This document shows, piece by piece, positions 10,837 through 23,629 of a DNA stretch of 64,000 nt. Below the pieces are notes generated by a model that was not told the DNA's origin, did not search any database, and saw only the letters and a list, made by a program, of their open reading frames with translations. A program made the position numbers and the translations under genes. Location: NCBI GenBank assembly GCA_032207245.1, contig CM063505.1, positions 178,765,217 through 178,829,216 on the forward strand, written 5' to 3'. The first letter of the stretch is position 1. Each line of letters opens with the position of its first letter. Origin of the DNA: Pardosa pseudoannulata. Lineage: Eukaryota > Arthropoda > Arachnida > Araneae > Lycosidae.

Positions 10837-12516
10837 CAGAATTATCTTTAATATGTATAAGTGTGTGCAAAAGAGTACGTACATACATACATACACACAC
10901 ACACAAAATGTGACTTGCCACAATAAAGTGCATTTCTAAGGGTGCTAAAGAATAATTTAAATATTCGTCATATAAAGGAAAATATAAGTTTAATTTTTTT
11001 TAAATTTGACTGACAATAAATACAAGTACTAACTAGTCGACTACTGATTCTGTTGTAATATAATACAAGCTTGACATACAGAAAAAAAAACTTTCTTTTT
11101 GAAGAAAAACGTTCAATGCGGAACCTAAGCAAATGACGCAAAAACTGAAACTGGGACAGAATAACATATACACCTCCAAAAGCTATAAATTAAGCAGAGA
11201 AAAAAGATAAATTTTCTTTCCTTTCTAAAACAAGAAACTGTGAAAACACTTCCAATAATTTAAGTTCTTTTTAGGTTTTTTAATTTTACTCGAAGAAATG
11301 CTCGGTGTTTCCTGAGTGACATGGAACCACGTTGCTAAGAACAGAAAGAAAACACACACGATGAGAAAATTGAAAAAGATATTAAAAAGATCGTTTTCAT
11401 CTGAGGTGCGTTTGAGAGGAAGATAAAACTTCAACCATTCGAGCAACAGGTAATTTTCTCTTCAAAACTGTGAAAAGAAGAAGAAAAAAACTCAAAGAGA
11501 AAAGAATCTAAGAAGCAAAATGAAACAATGTATCACTTTGGCATGAAGCCGAAGGTGGCCCATTTTCAGAGAAAACGAGTTCAGATAGAAAAAGTAACGA
11601 GATCAATGGCATCCGATGGTCGTCTCTTTCTCACGTATGATTACTTTCAATACTCTAGACGCGAAATTTTATTTTAAAACCACAAAAATACCCATTGATT
11701 AATTTAACAATATTTAATTCAAATTATTTATTTATCGAGAATTATTGCATTGATACTTGGATAACACGCTTTTTTTAATGATTTAGATTTGGTACTAAAG
11801 ATATGCGTTACACAAGGAATACTTTTAATCACGTCCTGCAATCATAAAATATACGTACAGATAAAGCCAGGTTCTTAAGGAAGAAATTCAAAGGGTAAAT
11901 ATCTTACACATTAGAAGTATTGCTGAATCTTTCATTCTCGTTGTACTTTTTTTGTACAACTGTATTAACAACGTTAATGATTAACTTTGAACAATCACTT
12001 TTAGACTTAAACCAGATTCCCATTTTTTGTTGCATATTACAGTACTTGCAGCTTAAAAGCTGCAGTATAACTAAATCTTTTCTACATATTACTCGAAAGA
12101 TGTTCCTCTATTAAATAAAATCTATTACATACTCACACGTATTAAAGTATTGTTTTTACGCATATATACACGAAACCTGCGGTAATGATTTAAACAAACG
12201 AACTAATTAATGGCATAATCATCAAATCGAATACAAATATATAGATTTTAAATTTAATTCTATATTTGATAGTGCCAATCGTTGTTTATGCTGAATCTTT
12301 AATTATCTTTTATTATTCCTAATTAAAAGTATCTATATTATTAGAAATTATTTTATAAATATAGAAAAATTATTAAGTTTAAAATTTGTACCGAGGGAAA
12401 ATGTACACACCCAATTCATCACGAGACACACTAATGTACCACTGATCAATGATTGCAGAGTACTGTTCTACAGCGGACATGTCCAACCTATAAGAATTTA
12501 ACATCTGTTTGGGGCT
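10837..12516. other. No recognised gene; purine-rich stretch
   Basis: A short CATA/CACA repeat lies at 10,880-10,907. The plus strand is strongly purine-rich (A/G) between about 11,080 and 11,640, with no long frame or motif. The remainder is AT-rich. Confidence 0.5.
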
Positions 12517-12645
12517 TGGTTTGGTTTGGAGCGCTACGGTCTACTGTTTTGCTACACGAGAGCTAATGAAACCGGGACCTACTGCTTTAAGCCGATACGG
12601 ACATCCATGATATCAGCGGGTTGCGAACACGCAAACTCACGCACT
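12517..12645 (-). mobile_element. SINE copy, 5'-truncated
   Basis: The plus strand starts TTGGTTTGGTTTGGAGCGC and carries CTACGGTCTACTGTTTTGC, AAACCGGGACCTACTGC and a degraded B-box region (GGTTGCGAACAC). The A-box end of the head is missing. Confidence 0.8.
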
Positions 12646-13898
12646 GGTTTGAAAATGAATTTTATTTGTGTGTGAGAAATTTAAAATAGAATAAATTATC
12701 ATTTTTAATAAATTAACAATAAAACAGTTAAACATATATAACTATATTTAATTATATAAAAAAATAATCAATAAAACAATTTTATATTCAAAAGAATATT
12801 TGTTTCGATCATAAATTTTATAAAAATTTAACTGATCCACATCAGGATTCATAAGTCACTGATTAGCACCTGATTTAGAGTAAAAGATTTGAGCATTTTT
12901 TTTTCTTTTAAGTCTATTGCAATCACTGTTTAAATCATCCTTCATAATTTATAGTTTGCTTTACTGAAATTAGTTTGTTTCACAGAAATAAATTTTATTA
13001 AAAAGAAATTACCTTTAGCAATTGTTTTAGAAAATAGTTGAAAAAAATATTTCAGAAACTTACGTGAGAAATGTAACGATATAGTCAACTTACCTAAAAA
13101 GTAAAATAAAATAAATAAGTAAATATAATGAAAAATTTCTGAAACTATTAATAAACTACATATAATTTCAAATAGCAATTTTTCAGTTCAAAAAGCTGGA
13201 ATATACATTACAACCTTTTATAAATTCAAATAATGATTATCGGTTTTTGATAAGATGCTTAATAACTTTAGAGATAATAAAAACAAAAGAATTTGCTCTA
13301 AATGGAAAAAAAATTATAACATTGAATTCTTATATTTGGTGAAACCTATTATATTAATAAAATTCTGAAAAGAATATTTAAAAAAAGCTATGTGCAAAAC
13401 GTAAATTAATAACCTCTCCTGTAGCTTTTATAATTCCACAAGTTTTAATATTAAAATATACTACCACCTGAAAAAAATCTTTTAGTATAGAATGTAGTTA
13501 AATTGACTACGAATTATTAGGAAATTATGAAAAAGTTAGGATCGTATCAAATTTTATTTAAATTATAGACAATCCTATAAAAAAAAAAGATGAAACAGAA
13601 ACCAAGAATGTAATTGAATAAATCACCACTATTATTCTACATAAAAATTAAATTGCTCATAAAAAAATTAAAAGACATCTAATTCATCTCAATTTTTGTT
13701 CTAATGTATATTTGAGAACAAAACAATATTAATTATAACAATTTTAATTGAAACAATATTGTAATAAAAAATCATTAATATAATACAGAAAAAATATACA
13801 TATAGGGTATTAATAAAGCACAACAACACAAAGTTAGCATTATAAATTTTATTTACGTGACTAATTCTTAATGCAAATATGCATAAATAACTATTTTC
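12646..13898. other. No recognised gene; extremely AT-rich
   Basis: Only short chance frames in very AT-rich sequence. The 78-codon minus-strand frame at 12,942-13,178 is Phe/Ile/Leu-rich low-complexity translation and is not called. Confidence 0.6.
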
Positions 13899-13902
13899 TT
13901 AA

Positions 13903-14169
13903 CACTAAACATACCATATAAAGGGGTCAAATGACCCATAAGGTTTATGTAAAAAGTCCGATGGGAAATGAATTAAAAATTCTTATTCTTTGTGTTTGCC
14001 ATACATAAAAATTGACAATATACAATTTTGTTTAATTATAATAAAGTTCATTTGTTTATTTAATTCCAATTTTCATATTTCATACATTTATAATCAGAAA
14101 AAATAAAGTCCGGTCATTTGACTGGCTATAGTAGAAATAAGTATGTATTAAGTGTTGGTATGTTTAGTG
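13903..14169 (+). mobile_element. piggyBac-like MITE, copy 1 (267 bp)
   Basis: Terminal inverted repeats CACTAAACATACC and GGTATGTTTAGTG are bordered on both sides by TTAA (13,899-13,902 and 14,170-14,173), the hallmark piggyBac target. Inside each end is a palindromic GGTCAAATGACC-type motif (near 13,924 and 14,113). It has no coding capacity. The window holds two related copies at 18,800 (inverted) and 43,716 (same orientation). Confidence 0.85.
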
Positions 14170-14173
14170 TTAA

Positions 14174-14971
14174 TGCCATTTTCGAAACTTTACTTGACCG
14201 TGAACAAAAGAAAATGCATGTTAAACTTATCTGACCGTTTAAGAACCGTTTTAGGAACTCTCTTACTTCTATCGGAAAAAAATAAAGTAGTTATATTGTA
14301 GCAATGTATTACTATTCCTGTTATCATAGTGGTAAAAAATAATTCAATTATACATATATGCATGCCTTTCAATGGTCAAATAAGCAAATACTAAACTACT
14401 TCTAAGACAACCCTAAAAAAATTCCGTGAATGAGTGTATATGAAATGATGTGGAGGCCGAGGACAGAGCGTGGTCTCTCTCTGCAGAGAAAGGGAATCCA
14501 CGATTATCGGAGAAGCGAGGTCAATGCCAGAGTCGGGTAGACGGATGATACATTGCTTCAGTGAAGTGTGTGAGCGTCTACTACGATGTGTCAGCCACTG
14601 ACCTCATCGTGAAGTCATGAATGAAAGTAGTAGGAATAATGAAAGTACTCGCATACTCAGAACTACGAGCATTTACACAAGAGTCACTAACTCCGTCGAT
14701 AAATGACTTGCAGACGCGAGAGGCAAGTTTTCATGAAACTCATTGAGATTCTACGCCTATACAAAAGGTAAAATAGCTTTCAATTATATTTTCGCACATT
14801 TAAGTTAACCAATTCTGTTAATCACTGAGGGATCAATACATAAATAAATTAAACGATTGGGGAGGAAGGAACTATATACAGATGAACTCATTTACCCGAG
14901 ACACTAAATGCTCGAAATGAAATAACATTTTAGCTTTCTAAAGTTTAGATAATGCTACAAAGTTAAACATT
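14174..14971. other. GC-richer block without a recognised gene
   Basis: From about 14,440 to 14,770 base composition rises well above the flanks (for example GTGGAGGCCGAGGACAGAGC), with no frame over 60 codons on either strand. It may be non-coding exon sequence, a regulatory region or an unrecognised repeat. The rest is AT-rich. Confidence 0.35.
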
Positions 14972-14975
14972 TTAA

Positions 14976-15459
14976 CACATTGTAGGTGGGTGCATTTATC
15001 AGCGGAATTGTACCGGGAGCGGGCGTTTTGCGCTTAAATTTAGTTATTTAGTTAAATCTCAATAGATCGAAAATTGTTTCATTTTTTAATCAACTTTTCG
15101 TATTTTATATTGAAATATATAAACAAATATATAAATAGAAATATATAAATAACAACCATAAGATTTTTGTAAACAAAAAATATATTTTTTAGTGGATATA
15201 TTTATAATAGTATCGTAAATATGAAAAATCAAATAGAAATAGTAGTATATAGTTTTAATTTTTTCGAATTATGTTATATATAAACATTTTTACATTATAA
15301 AAAAATGAAAGACAAGAACATTCGGATTCGTTTTCCTGTATATACCGTTATTTTTGTACCCACAAACTATGTTGTTACACTAACCCGTACTAGTACGTGA
15401 CCCGTCCTCAAGTATCAATCATCAGAAAACGTACTAGTACTTGTCCCGCATACAATGTG
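14976..15459. mobile_element. Second piggyBac-like family, non-autonomous (484 bp)
   Basis: The left end is CACATTGTAGGTGGG and the right end, reverse-complemented, is CACATTGTATGCGGG. TTAA borders both (14,972-14,975 and 15,460-15,463). A subterminal GTACTAGTAC palindrome occurs twice near the right end (about 15,387 and 15,430). The interior is AT-rich with no frame of note. It differs in sequence from the CACTAAACATACC family. Confidence 0.75.
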
Positions 15460-15463
15460 TTAA

Positions 15464-16472
15464 TAAACTTTATGTTTTTAATATAAATACATAAGGAAAA
15501 TTTACTTTAAGGAAAAAGTGGATTTTAAAAATTAATTTATCCAATTTTAATCAATTTGTCTGAAAATTTACTAAAGTAATATAATATGTAATTATGGATG
15601 AAATTTGAACGAAAAAAGGATTTTTGAAACTATTCATTATTTTAGAAATAGCTTTATTAAAATGCTCCATCTCTTTTACGTACAATACGGACTTCCTTTG
15701 TAGTCCATGTTGTACAAGTAAAGAACCATGAGTGTGCTTCATTTATATTACACCAATATTAAAAAAGCGTAATTTCTACGTAGTTTGCGATTGACATATT
15801 TAAAAAAAAAACCGCTGCTAAATGCTAAGTTTGTTTTCATCTTACAGAATTTGCCTGACCATAAACATATATATTGTTTATCTTACTTGACAATTATAAT
15901 AAAGTTTTCAATCGGCTTCAATAAAATTCTAATATTTTATAACAGCTATTTATACTTAACTGCTCTGGTCAATTTCAATAAAACTCCTAATAAAACATTA
16001 AACAGTTATAAACCTGTACATTTTAAAACCTCATTTATAAAAAAAATGTTTCTAATTTTTCGATTGCCTAAAATCTCGATTGATTTCTTTTGCCGTTTTC
16101 CTTGTTTGTCTCCATATTTTCTCTGTAAAACCTCTATATCCTAAAATTCCATCACCAACAAATTTGAAGTGCGGCCATATATCACATTTACACCTTTTCC
16201 ACTTTTAGTATTGCAGACAAAAACGAGCTTATGCATCAATAAAAATGAGATACAGATTAATAGACTAGGGACTTCCAGAAATGTTGAGATGAAAACAATC
16301 AAGAAAATTTTTTTTATTGACATCTTTCCTTCGATAAGTTCGTAAATGACGAACAATTATCTAGCTAATTATGGAGTTTTAACAAACATAGATATAATCA
16401 AAGAATTGCTGGTGAACAAAACATGCAGAAAAGAATAGATGAAAAGCTAATTAACTTTCTGAAATGGAAAGT
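15464..16472. other. No recognised gene
   Basis: The plus-strand frame of 119 codons at 15,785-16,144 is Phe/Leu/Ile/Asn-rich with no signal, domain or motif and uses alternative-start counting. I regard it as chance in AT-rich DNA. A shorter minus-strand frame at 16,141-16,356 is treated the same way. Confidence 0.5.
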
Positions 16473-16653
16473 TTTGTTTAGTTTGGAACGCTAAGGTCTA
16501 CTGTTTTTCTACGCGAGCACTAAATAGAACGGAAACTACTGCTTAAAGATGATTATGAACAACTACAAAACACCCATGCAATTAACAGGAATTCAATTAC
16601 ATGAACTACTGTACCGAAGAGCAACGCCCTATCCATTTACGGCCATCGTTCGG
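16473..16653 (-). mobile_element. tRNA-derived SINE, diverged but near full length
   Basis: The plus strand begins TTGTTTAGTTTGGAACGC and ends CGGCCATCGTTCGG. All landmarks are present but the B box is badly eroded (GGAATTCAATTAC), so the copy is old and very probably inactive for internal transcription. Confidence 0.8.
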
Positions 16654-18795
16654 CTCTGAAATAGTAGTACGTTATTAAAGATTTATCCGCTACTGCTGAA
16701 TTATGAAGAATTTCAGATAAAACTAAAAATATTCGACAGACTCCATTAATAGACATTTTTTCATGGAGGTATGAAATAATATATTGCATTAGATTAATTA
16801 TAATTTATTTTGTTCACTGAATTTGTAGCTATTGCTGGAAAAATTCGCATTCCTTTATTTAAATGCTGCTTAAAATTATAAAACCTCCATGTTTAGGAAA
16901 CCTGTCTATAGCGCATTTTTTCCTCCCCTTGATTTTTTTAGATAGACAGGTTTAACTGCAACTGATAATCTATTCTTTACTTAAACCTTCAGTTTATGTA
17001 TATTTGGCATATTTGATCCTTATCTTTTCTCTTCGTGTAATACCTAGGTATTAAGAAGCTCAACAAGTTATGAGTTCACCAGAGAATCTTCGTTTGGCTG
17101 ACAGGTCCATTTGACATCTGAAATACCTGTTTATATCTCCTTTTAAATGTCTAACAGTCATCCGTATACATCTATTCTTTCATTTTATGTTAAACTGAAT
17201 GTTCAAACAATTATAGCTTTTAGAATACTTTCATTAGGTCAGACTCTAATGATATTTGCAGTTTTTGGTAATTGAAGTTAGATCCATTACTTAACTTTCC
17301 TTTAACAAACATTCATAAATAATACATGCCATTAGTAATCCTTTAAATCTCATTTTACTTTATTTAAATGCTAAAAAAAAAACTGGATCATGTCAAGGTC
17401 AAAATATAGATTCATTATTATTGGCTCAGATTATATTTGTAATCATTCTACATATTCAAGGAAAATTTGAAATATGTATTTTCCTATTTCAAAATTTATT
17501 TAGGTAGATGAATTCTTTTAAAAGTTCATTTCTCTAAACAAATGAAAAGTGTAAAAAGCTTTTCTTCCATGTTTGTTTATACTTGAACTCCATGTACTAG
17601 AAATACTAATATATATAAGGTTTAAAAATATCAAGTTCTAAATTTTTATACAGGCTTCCTATAGAATAAAATACATGTAGTAAATGTTAATAAAATTTTT
17701 TATAAAATAGAATTTTAGAGAAATCTGAAAATACGAGCACAGTTCTTGTGTAACATTAAAAAAAATAGAAATCAACAAAACGTTTAGAGCATAATTATTA
17801 ATATTTGAAAAAAACTATAATAATTTTCTTAAAAACTTAAAAGACTTTATAAAATTATTTTAATCACATGAACTGTTCAAGCATACTTTACTTCCCTGAT
17901 TAGGCTGTAGATTGGATTCCAAAGAACGAAATAATACCAATACGTAAGGCATTACTTAAAAATTAAAAAAAGTCTTTATTAAAGGAACATTATGTACTCT
18001 TTAAGATGACAGCGGACTTAAAACTAATTTATTTGCTTTACTTTAAAGATGACTAAAAATATAAAATCCTTATAAATATATATAAGTAAAATTAAAATTC
18101 AAAGAAAAATATTTTGAATATTATTGTTTATTATTTTAAAACGTCATCATCAAATATCCATACGTATACCTTTTGCATATATACTCTTTATTAATAGGAT
18201 TACTTTTAAACCCCAGAATAAAACTTAGCTGTTAATTCTTAACATGAAGTTTTATTCTTGGCAAAAAATACTGAGAAAATTTTAATAAAAATATTTAATG
18301 TTTTACAAAAATTGTCGAGAAATTTTTCAGTATACAATTGGAAGATTTTTTGTTTCTAAATATATTAATTTGAAATAAATATTTTATGCGCAACAAGTTA
18401 TATAAATTTAAGGTGAATGGCAGGAATAGACTTTAGGTACTTTAGATAGTAATATAACATTTCACCTGATAATAGTTTTAACCTATTTATAATAAACGCA
18501 ATACAATCTGTTTGCTATAGTAATAATCATTTTGATTATAGATATAGATATTATCAAGTCCTTTCTGCTTTGTTATATTTCACAATGTGATGAGAAAGAA
18601 ATATCAAATTTATAATCTTTCTCCGTAGGACCACTGTCGCTTTAAGTGGTTAAAAGCAATTCTTTGAAAGAATTCACAATATTTTTAAAAAGTCAACTAG
18701 CAGCTTTTTAAGGGATTTGCCGTTTTCCAACTAAAGAACCAAAAGTTTATTCGGTTAAAGTTCGACAGCACCGAATTTTCGTGTTTATCACGAGC
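16654..18795. other. No recognised gene; AT-rich with one strong hairpin
   Basis: Mostly AT-rich sequence with no plausible coding frame. A perfect 12-bp inverted repeat, AAACCTGTCTAT at 16,898-16,909 and ATAGACAGGTTT at 16,942-16,953, encloses a 32-nt pyrimidine-rich loop. Confidence 0.55.
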
Positions 18796-18799
18796 TTAA

Positions 18800-19184
18800 T
18801 ACTAAACATACCAATACTTTATTTATACATACTTATTACTACCATAGCCGGTCAAATGACCGGACTTTGTTTTCTGACTGAATGTATGAAATATGGGTAT
18901 TGGGAAGGAAATAAACTTAATTATAATTAAACAAAATAGTACATTGTCAATTTTTATGCATTAAAAGCACAAAGAATAAGAATTTTTAATTCATTACCCA
19001 TCGCATTTTTACATATAAATTGACGGTCATTTAACTAGTTATGGTTAAATGATCGGCAATTTATTTTATGTTTAATAAAATAATTTGCCAACATATTGTT
19101 ATTAAATAACAATAACAATAATTTTATTAAATAACTACGTTTTATTAAACATTGTTATTTAATAAAATAACACTATGTTCAGTG
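18800..19184 (-). mobile_element. piggyBac-like MITE, copy 2, with extra AT-rich insert
   Basis: It begins TACTAAACATACC after TTAA (18,796-18,799) and ends CTATGTTCAGTG before TTAA (19,185-19,188). The perfect palindrome CCGGTCAAATGACCGG lies near 18,848. Relative to the 13,903 copy the element is inverted. It carries about 110 extra bases of self-complementary AAATAACA/TTATT sequence near its right end (19,070-19,170), which looks like an internal expansion or nested insertion. Confidence 0.75.
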
Positions 19185-19653
19185 TTAAAAAGAAAAACTT
19201 AGAGATGAGTAACACCCATTCATTCTAAGAAAACTATAAGGAAATCTACCTTCTCCTCGGCGCCACATAGTTACTGCTAACGTTGAAATCAACTTTCGAT
19301 TTTTCCATTACTGCTGACAGATAATTTTTTTCGTTAACATGTAAATCAGGTTTAGAGCAAGAGCTTCGAATCATTCGAAATTTACTTTTACTTTCTACAA
19401 TTCAGGTTACGTATTGCAAAGGACTTGATCTAATTAAGTCAGAAGGACTTCAAAATGATCTTACTGATCTTAAATTATTACATTAAGTAAGATAAGTTAG
19501 TTAAGGAAAACGAGAATTAAATCAGGACTGAATGATTCTGCAATCAGGAAATATATCTTGAAGTTAAAAAAAAAGTTTGTATCTCTAGAGTTAGAAGATA
19601 AATTTAATATACTGTTACTTTTCAATATTATAGTATCGGTACACCAGAATATA

Positions 19654-20394
19654 CAGGCTTGCAACTGCTGAGGTGCTTTCAAAAAGGTGAGAAAAGTGAC
19701 AAATAATACAGAATAAGTGACTAAAAAGTGACTAAACATCGAAAAAAAGCGATTTTTTTCTCCTTGTGATTAAAGATGCTATTAAGATTTTTCTACTTAT
19801 TTTAACTCTAAATCAAATGATTCATGCAAGACATAATTTTAGCTTCAAATACAAAAAGGTTAAAAATTTTGTTTAACACAACTCAACATTGCTTTTTATT
19901 CAAGAAAATCTATAAATTAGATTTGAATACATGCAATACATTAATTTTATAATCACAATTTTCTGTATATATTAATGATGTTTTGAAATATGTACATAGC
20001 TAGATTAGAGTATCTAAACAAAAATTGTGAAGAAAGAGAAAAAGAGAAATGTGTACTTTGACGTAAATTACTTTAATTTATTAAATGTACATTTCAGTAC
20101 AAATGTAGATTTCAAGAACTTCTTTACGACTCTTTAAAATCACTAAATTCTGGAAACCATACGACTAATTACATTTTAATAAGAAAAATAAGATTAGAGC
20201 ATCACATTTTTGGTCTTTTATTAAAATATTTTGTTATTAATTCAGATTTTCTTTTTTCAATAACAGACTTTTGCTGTGTTACACCATGATAAAATAAACT
20301 AAAAGTGACTGTTTACTTAAAAAAGTGACTAAAAGTGATCCATTGTAAAAAAAAAGTGACTAAAGGTGAGAAAAGTGACGGAATTGCAAGCTTG
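19654..20394. mobile_element. hAT-like non-autonomous element with AAGTGAC subterminal repeats
   Basis: Terminal inverted repeats CAGGCTTGCAA and TTGCAAGCTTG match at 10 of 11 positions. GAATATA occurs immediately outside both ends (19,647-19,653 and 20,395-20,401), a 7-bp duplication that would be 8 bp with one change. Repeated (A)AAGTGAC motifs cluster just inside both ends (about 19,692-19,735 and 20,303-20,380), the kind of short subterminal repeats hAT transposases bind. There is no transposase frame. Confidence 0.7.
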
Positions 20395-21477
20395 GAATAT
20401 ATTATGATTATAAATGTACTGAGAAAGTACAAGTTAGTTTATGAATAAAAATATTAAAATAAATAAAATAGTAAACAGTTCATAGCAGTAAAATTATATG
20501 AATAAGTACTACTACTGTTTACACTATTAGAAAAATTAGTGTTATATGGTAGAGGTAAAATAGAACGATAGGGAACTAATACGGAAAAAAATTTCACTAG
20601 GGCCCTAACATTTTTAAAAAATTTTCTACGGTTAATTAGACAAGCTGAATACGTACTCTATTTCTTTAATCTTGTTTATGACATTGACAAGATGATGATA
20701 TTTACTGAATGTCTAACGGAATAAGAGAGGACGCGAACAAAATATATATTAAGCCGAGACACGATATTAAAACGCATGGAAGCACAACTGAGTTAACGGA
20801 GTTACGTGTCCATGAAATCAACAGGTAAACTCACACAAAGCGATTCGACCTCCAAACGGTAAAATTCATCGTCTAGACATCAGCCATTGAATGGCAGAGC
20901 GGCTGCGGTACACGTTAGTCAAATTAATAGCCTATTTGAAGAGCGAATACAGTCATAAAACGGTAGAAAGATGATGAAAAAATTTAAAGCAAAATTCCAT
21001 AAATTAGTTTCACTGAACAGTTTAAAGAGCAAATTAACATATGAATTTCTATCCGAAGTGTAGAAATGGTCATTACAAAAACAAATTTATGTGCTCTCAA
21101 CAATAAAAAAAAGTTGATATCGCAAAGGAAAAAAAAATGAAATATCTTGTGAATTCCCATGAAAAATATCCTTTAATCATCGATTCTAGTTTATAAATAT
21201 TTAAGTATTAATAAACTTTATGAAATAAAATGTATTAGAAAATAAATATTGCAAACACAAACAGCACTGAACATTTTAAATGATAAAATGGATACAGATA
21301 TAAAATGATTAAAAAATAAAAAATAAATAAATAAGAGTTTAAATTTAATATTTTACTTAATTCCGTTTTTAAAATTTTGATAAAATGCAATTATTCCTAT
21401 TTTCTTATTCTATTAAATTTCACCAAAAAATAAAATAAAATAAAATAAAATCTTTTTCAAAAAGATGCCAAGCAATT
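20395..21477. other. No recognised gene
   Basis: A more balanced, ORF-poor segment lies at about 20,735-20,935. A short (AAAAT)n pentanucleotide repeat lies at about 21,425-21,451. The rest is AT-rich. Confidence 0.5.
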
Positions 21478-21652
21478 TTGGTTTGGTTTGGAGAGCTACG
21501 GTCTACTGTTTTGCACACGAGGGCTAATGAGACCGGGACCTACTGCTTAAAGCCGATTCCGAACGGCTACGAACATCCATGCCATACTGGGATTCGAACC
21601 CACGAACTCCGGTACCGACGATCAGCGCCCTAACCAATCGGCCAGCGTTCGG
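21478..21652 (-). mobile_element. tRNA-derived SINE, best-preserved copy
   Basis: Read on the minus strand, it starts CCGAACGCTGGCCGATTGG (A-box region) and contains GGGTTCGAATCCC (B box). It continues through GGATGTTCGTAGCCGTTCGG, AATCGGCTTTAAGCAG, GGTCCCGGTCTC and CCAAACCAAACC. The T-arm stem GTGGG/CCCAC around TTCGAAT is intact. The short direct repeat AGCAATT lies at both borders (about 21,471-21,477 and 21,655-21,661), a plausible target duplication. It serves as the reference for the family here. Confidence 0.9.
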
Positions 21653-22808
21653 CGAGCAATTATTTTGGTAAACAGTACTTGTAATATTTTAGCTAAAAAA
21701 TTAACAAATGCTGTGTTAATTTGACAAAAAAAAATGCATTTAAATTAAAAAAAAAATTTTTTTTTATTTTTTTTCTTCATAATCTGTTTTTTAGTTAATG
21801 CTATAAACCGATGTTAAATTAACACTAAATAGTAATTTTAAAAAAAATGCTGAAAGTATTTTATGCTGCAAGGATTTGGATAAAATTTTTATATTAATCT
21901 TTAATTTGAATCATTTAAATCATAGAAAAAAAGGAAAAATTATATCCAACAAACACTCATTACCAGTAATGAGGAAGGGATTGAGTGTATACTTAAAACT
22001 TACAAAATGACAAGCTTGAGAAGGAAAAGAAGCAATTAGTTTTTCAATAAATTTGACTAAAATGCAATAATGTTTAACTTTTTAAAAAGATGTCATGTTA
22101 AAGTTAAGCACTATGAATTTAAAAAGCCGTTACACAGAGCAGCCAAGCAATAAAATATTTATTTCAACATAAACACAAGACAGAAAATTAAAGACAATTC
22201 CTATAAATGGATTATTTGAGAACCAAACATAATACACTTCAGCAATGGCCTTCAAAGAAATTTACCGTCAAGAATTTTCTTAAGGCTACGAAAAATATAT
22301 CGTGAAGGAAAAAAAAAAAGAGGGGAAGACAATCAAATAATAGATTTCTTCTTTTTTCCGTATAGCAATGATAGAATAAATTGTCTCTAATCGGTTATAT
22401 TCCAATATTCAAGGTTGATTTTCTTTAAATACGTGTATATACTATAGCATTAGGACATCTAAATATCATGAGCGTAATTTTTGTTACTCATTTTGAAAAG
22501 CAAATGAGATCTGCTTTCAAACTGCTTTCAAAACAAAATTAAGTATATTTATATGAGCGATTGATGTAGATTACAAAAAATATCATCAGTAACAATTCAA
22601 TACGGGAGAAAATTTTGTATTTTATATAAATTCTAAAACTTTTATAAAATATTTCATTAAGGAATAATCTTCTACATCGGCATTTCTTATTTATTCGTTA
22701 TTTGCTATCTAATTTTAATAATAATTTTTAACCATCTATTTTCTTACAGATATAATGTATTTTGAACATTTTAACACTGAAACTACTCTACGACCTTAAT
22801 TACTTTAC
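21653..22808. other. No recognised gene; AT-rich
   Basis: Poly-A/poly-T runs near 21,728-21,775. No coding or element signal is seen. Confidence 0.55.
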
Positions 22809-22950
22809 TTTGCAATAAATATTTTTAAATGAGTGCGTAAAGCATATGTATTACTTGCCTTTTCTATTTTTAAAATAAATTTTCAAAAAGTTGTCTTGCA
22901 GACCTAACACTAATAACGACGTTCAACAAAAACAGGATAACGTTGAAGGA
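22809..22950. repeat. Dispersed repeat, copy A (partner at 44,646)
   Basis: Shares landmarks in order with 44,646-44,780: GCAATAAAT, TTTTAAAT, TGTATTACTTGC, a TCTTGCA block, then AACAGGATA. Divergence is high and ends are undefined. The family is unknown; orientation is the same in both copies. Confidence 0.45.
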
Positions 22951-23433
22951 TTCAATAAAACAAAGAAAATTAGAGGAAACTATAAAACTGCACGCAAAGT
23001 TCACATAAAGACAAGTTTTTCTAGAAAAACTAAAATCAACCTATCATATCTATTACCTAACATCTTTTATGTCAACAGGTGTATTACAGTTTCCAGAGCT
23101 ATTTAGTACTTGGCAGTAGTTACACGCCAGTCGACTTTTCTGTGTAAAGTAACATTCAAAGGAATAAGGGAACAAGTGTTCAAAATTGACAAAACGGGAT
23201 AATTTCTGCAATTTTTAAAATTATGATAAAGTAAAATACATTTCAAAATCTATTATTTCATATTTTAGAATATAACTGTGCAATAAACTGTTTTTTATTT
23301 TTTTCCAAAAACTGATGCAATACATTGAGAAAATACTCTTAACTACACATCAACACTAGATCGGACATTCAAGCAACTATATCCTAAAATGAAAAATATA
23401 GTTGACCACAACAGATTTTATACCTTATGCAAA

Positions 23434-23614
23434 TTTTTGGTTTTAGTTTGGAACGCTACGGTCTACTTTTTGCAACACGAGAGCTAATAAGACCGGGACC
23501 TACTGCTTAAAGCTGATTCCGAACGGCTACGAACATCCATGCCATAGAGGGATTCGAACCCACGAACTCCGGTACCGAAGACCAGCACCCTAACCATCGG
23601 CCACCGTTCGAATC
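23434..23614 (-). mobile_element. tRNA-derived SINE, full length with 15-bp TSD
   Basis: An imperfect 15-bp duplication, TATACCTTATGCAAA at 23,419-23,433 and TATACGTTATGCAAA at 23,615-23,629, brackets the element. Inside, on the minus strand, lie CGAACGGTGGCCGATGG, an anticodon-loop region CTTCGGT, the intact B box GGGTTCGAATCCC and the full body. The TSD length is typical of LINE-mobilised SINEs. Confidence 0.9.
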
Positions 23615-23629
23615 TATACGTTATGCAAA

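Noticed and set aside
15785..16144. 119-codon plus-strand frame
   Set aside because: AT-driven Phe/Leu/Ile/Asn/Lys composition, no domain, no splice or promoter context; expected by chance in DNA this AT-rich.
21590..21655. A functional tRNA gene in the SINE heads
   Set aside because: The acceptor stem does not pair (CGAACGG-like against TATGGCA), and the SINE body follows directly with no terminator, so these are tRNA-derived retroposons rather than tRNA genes.
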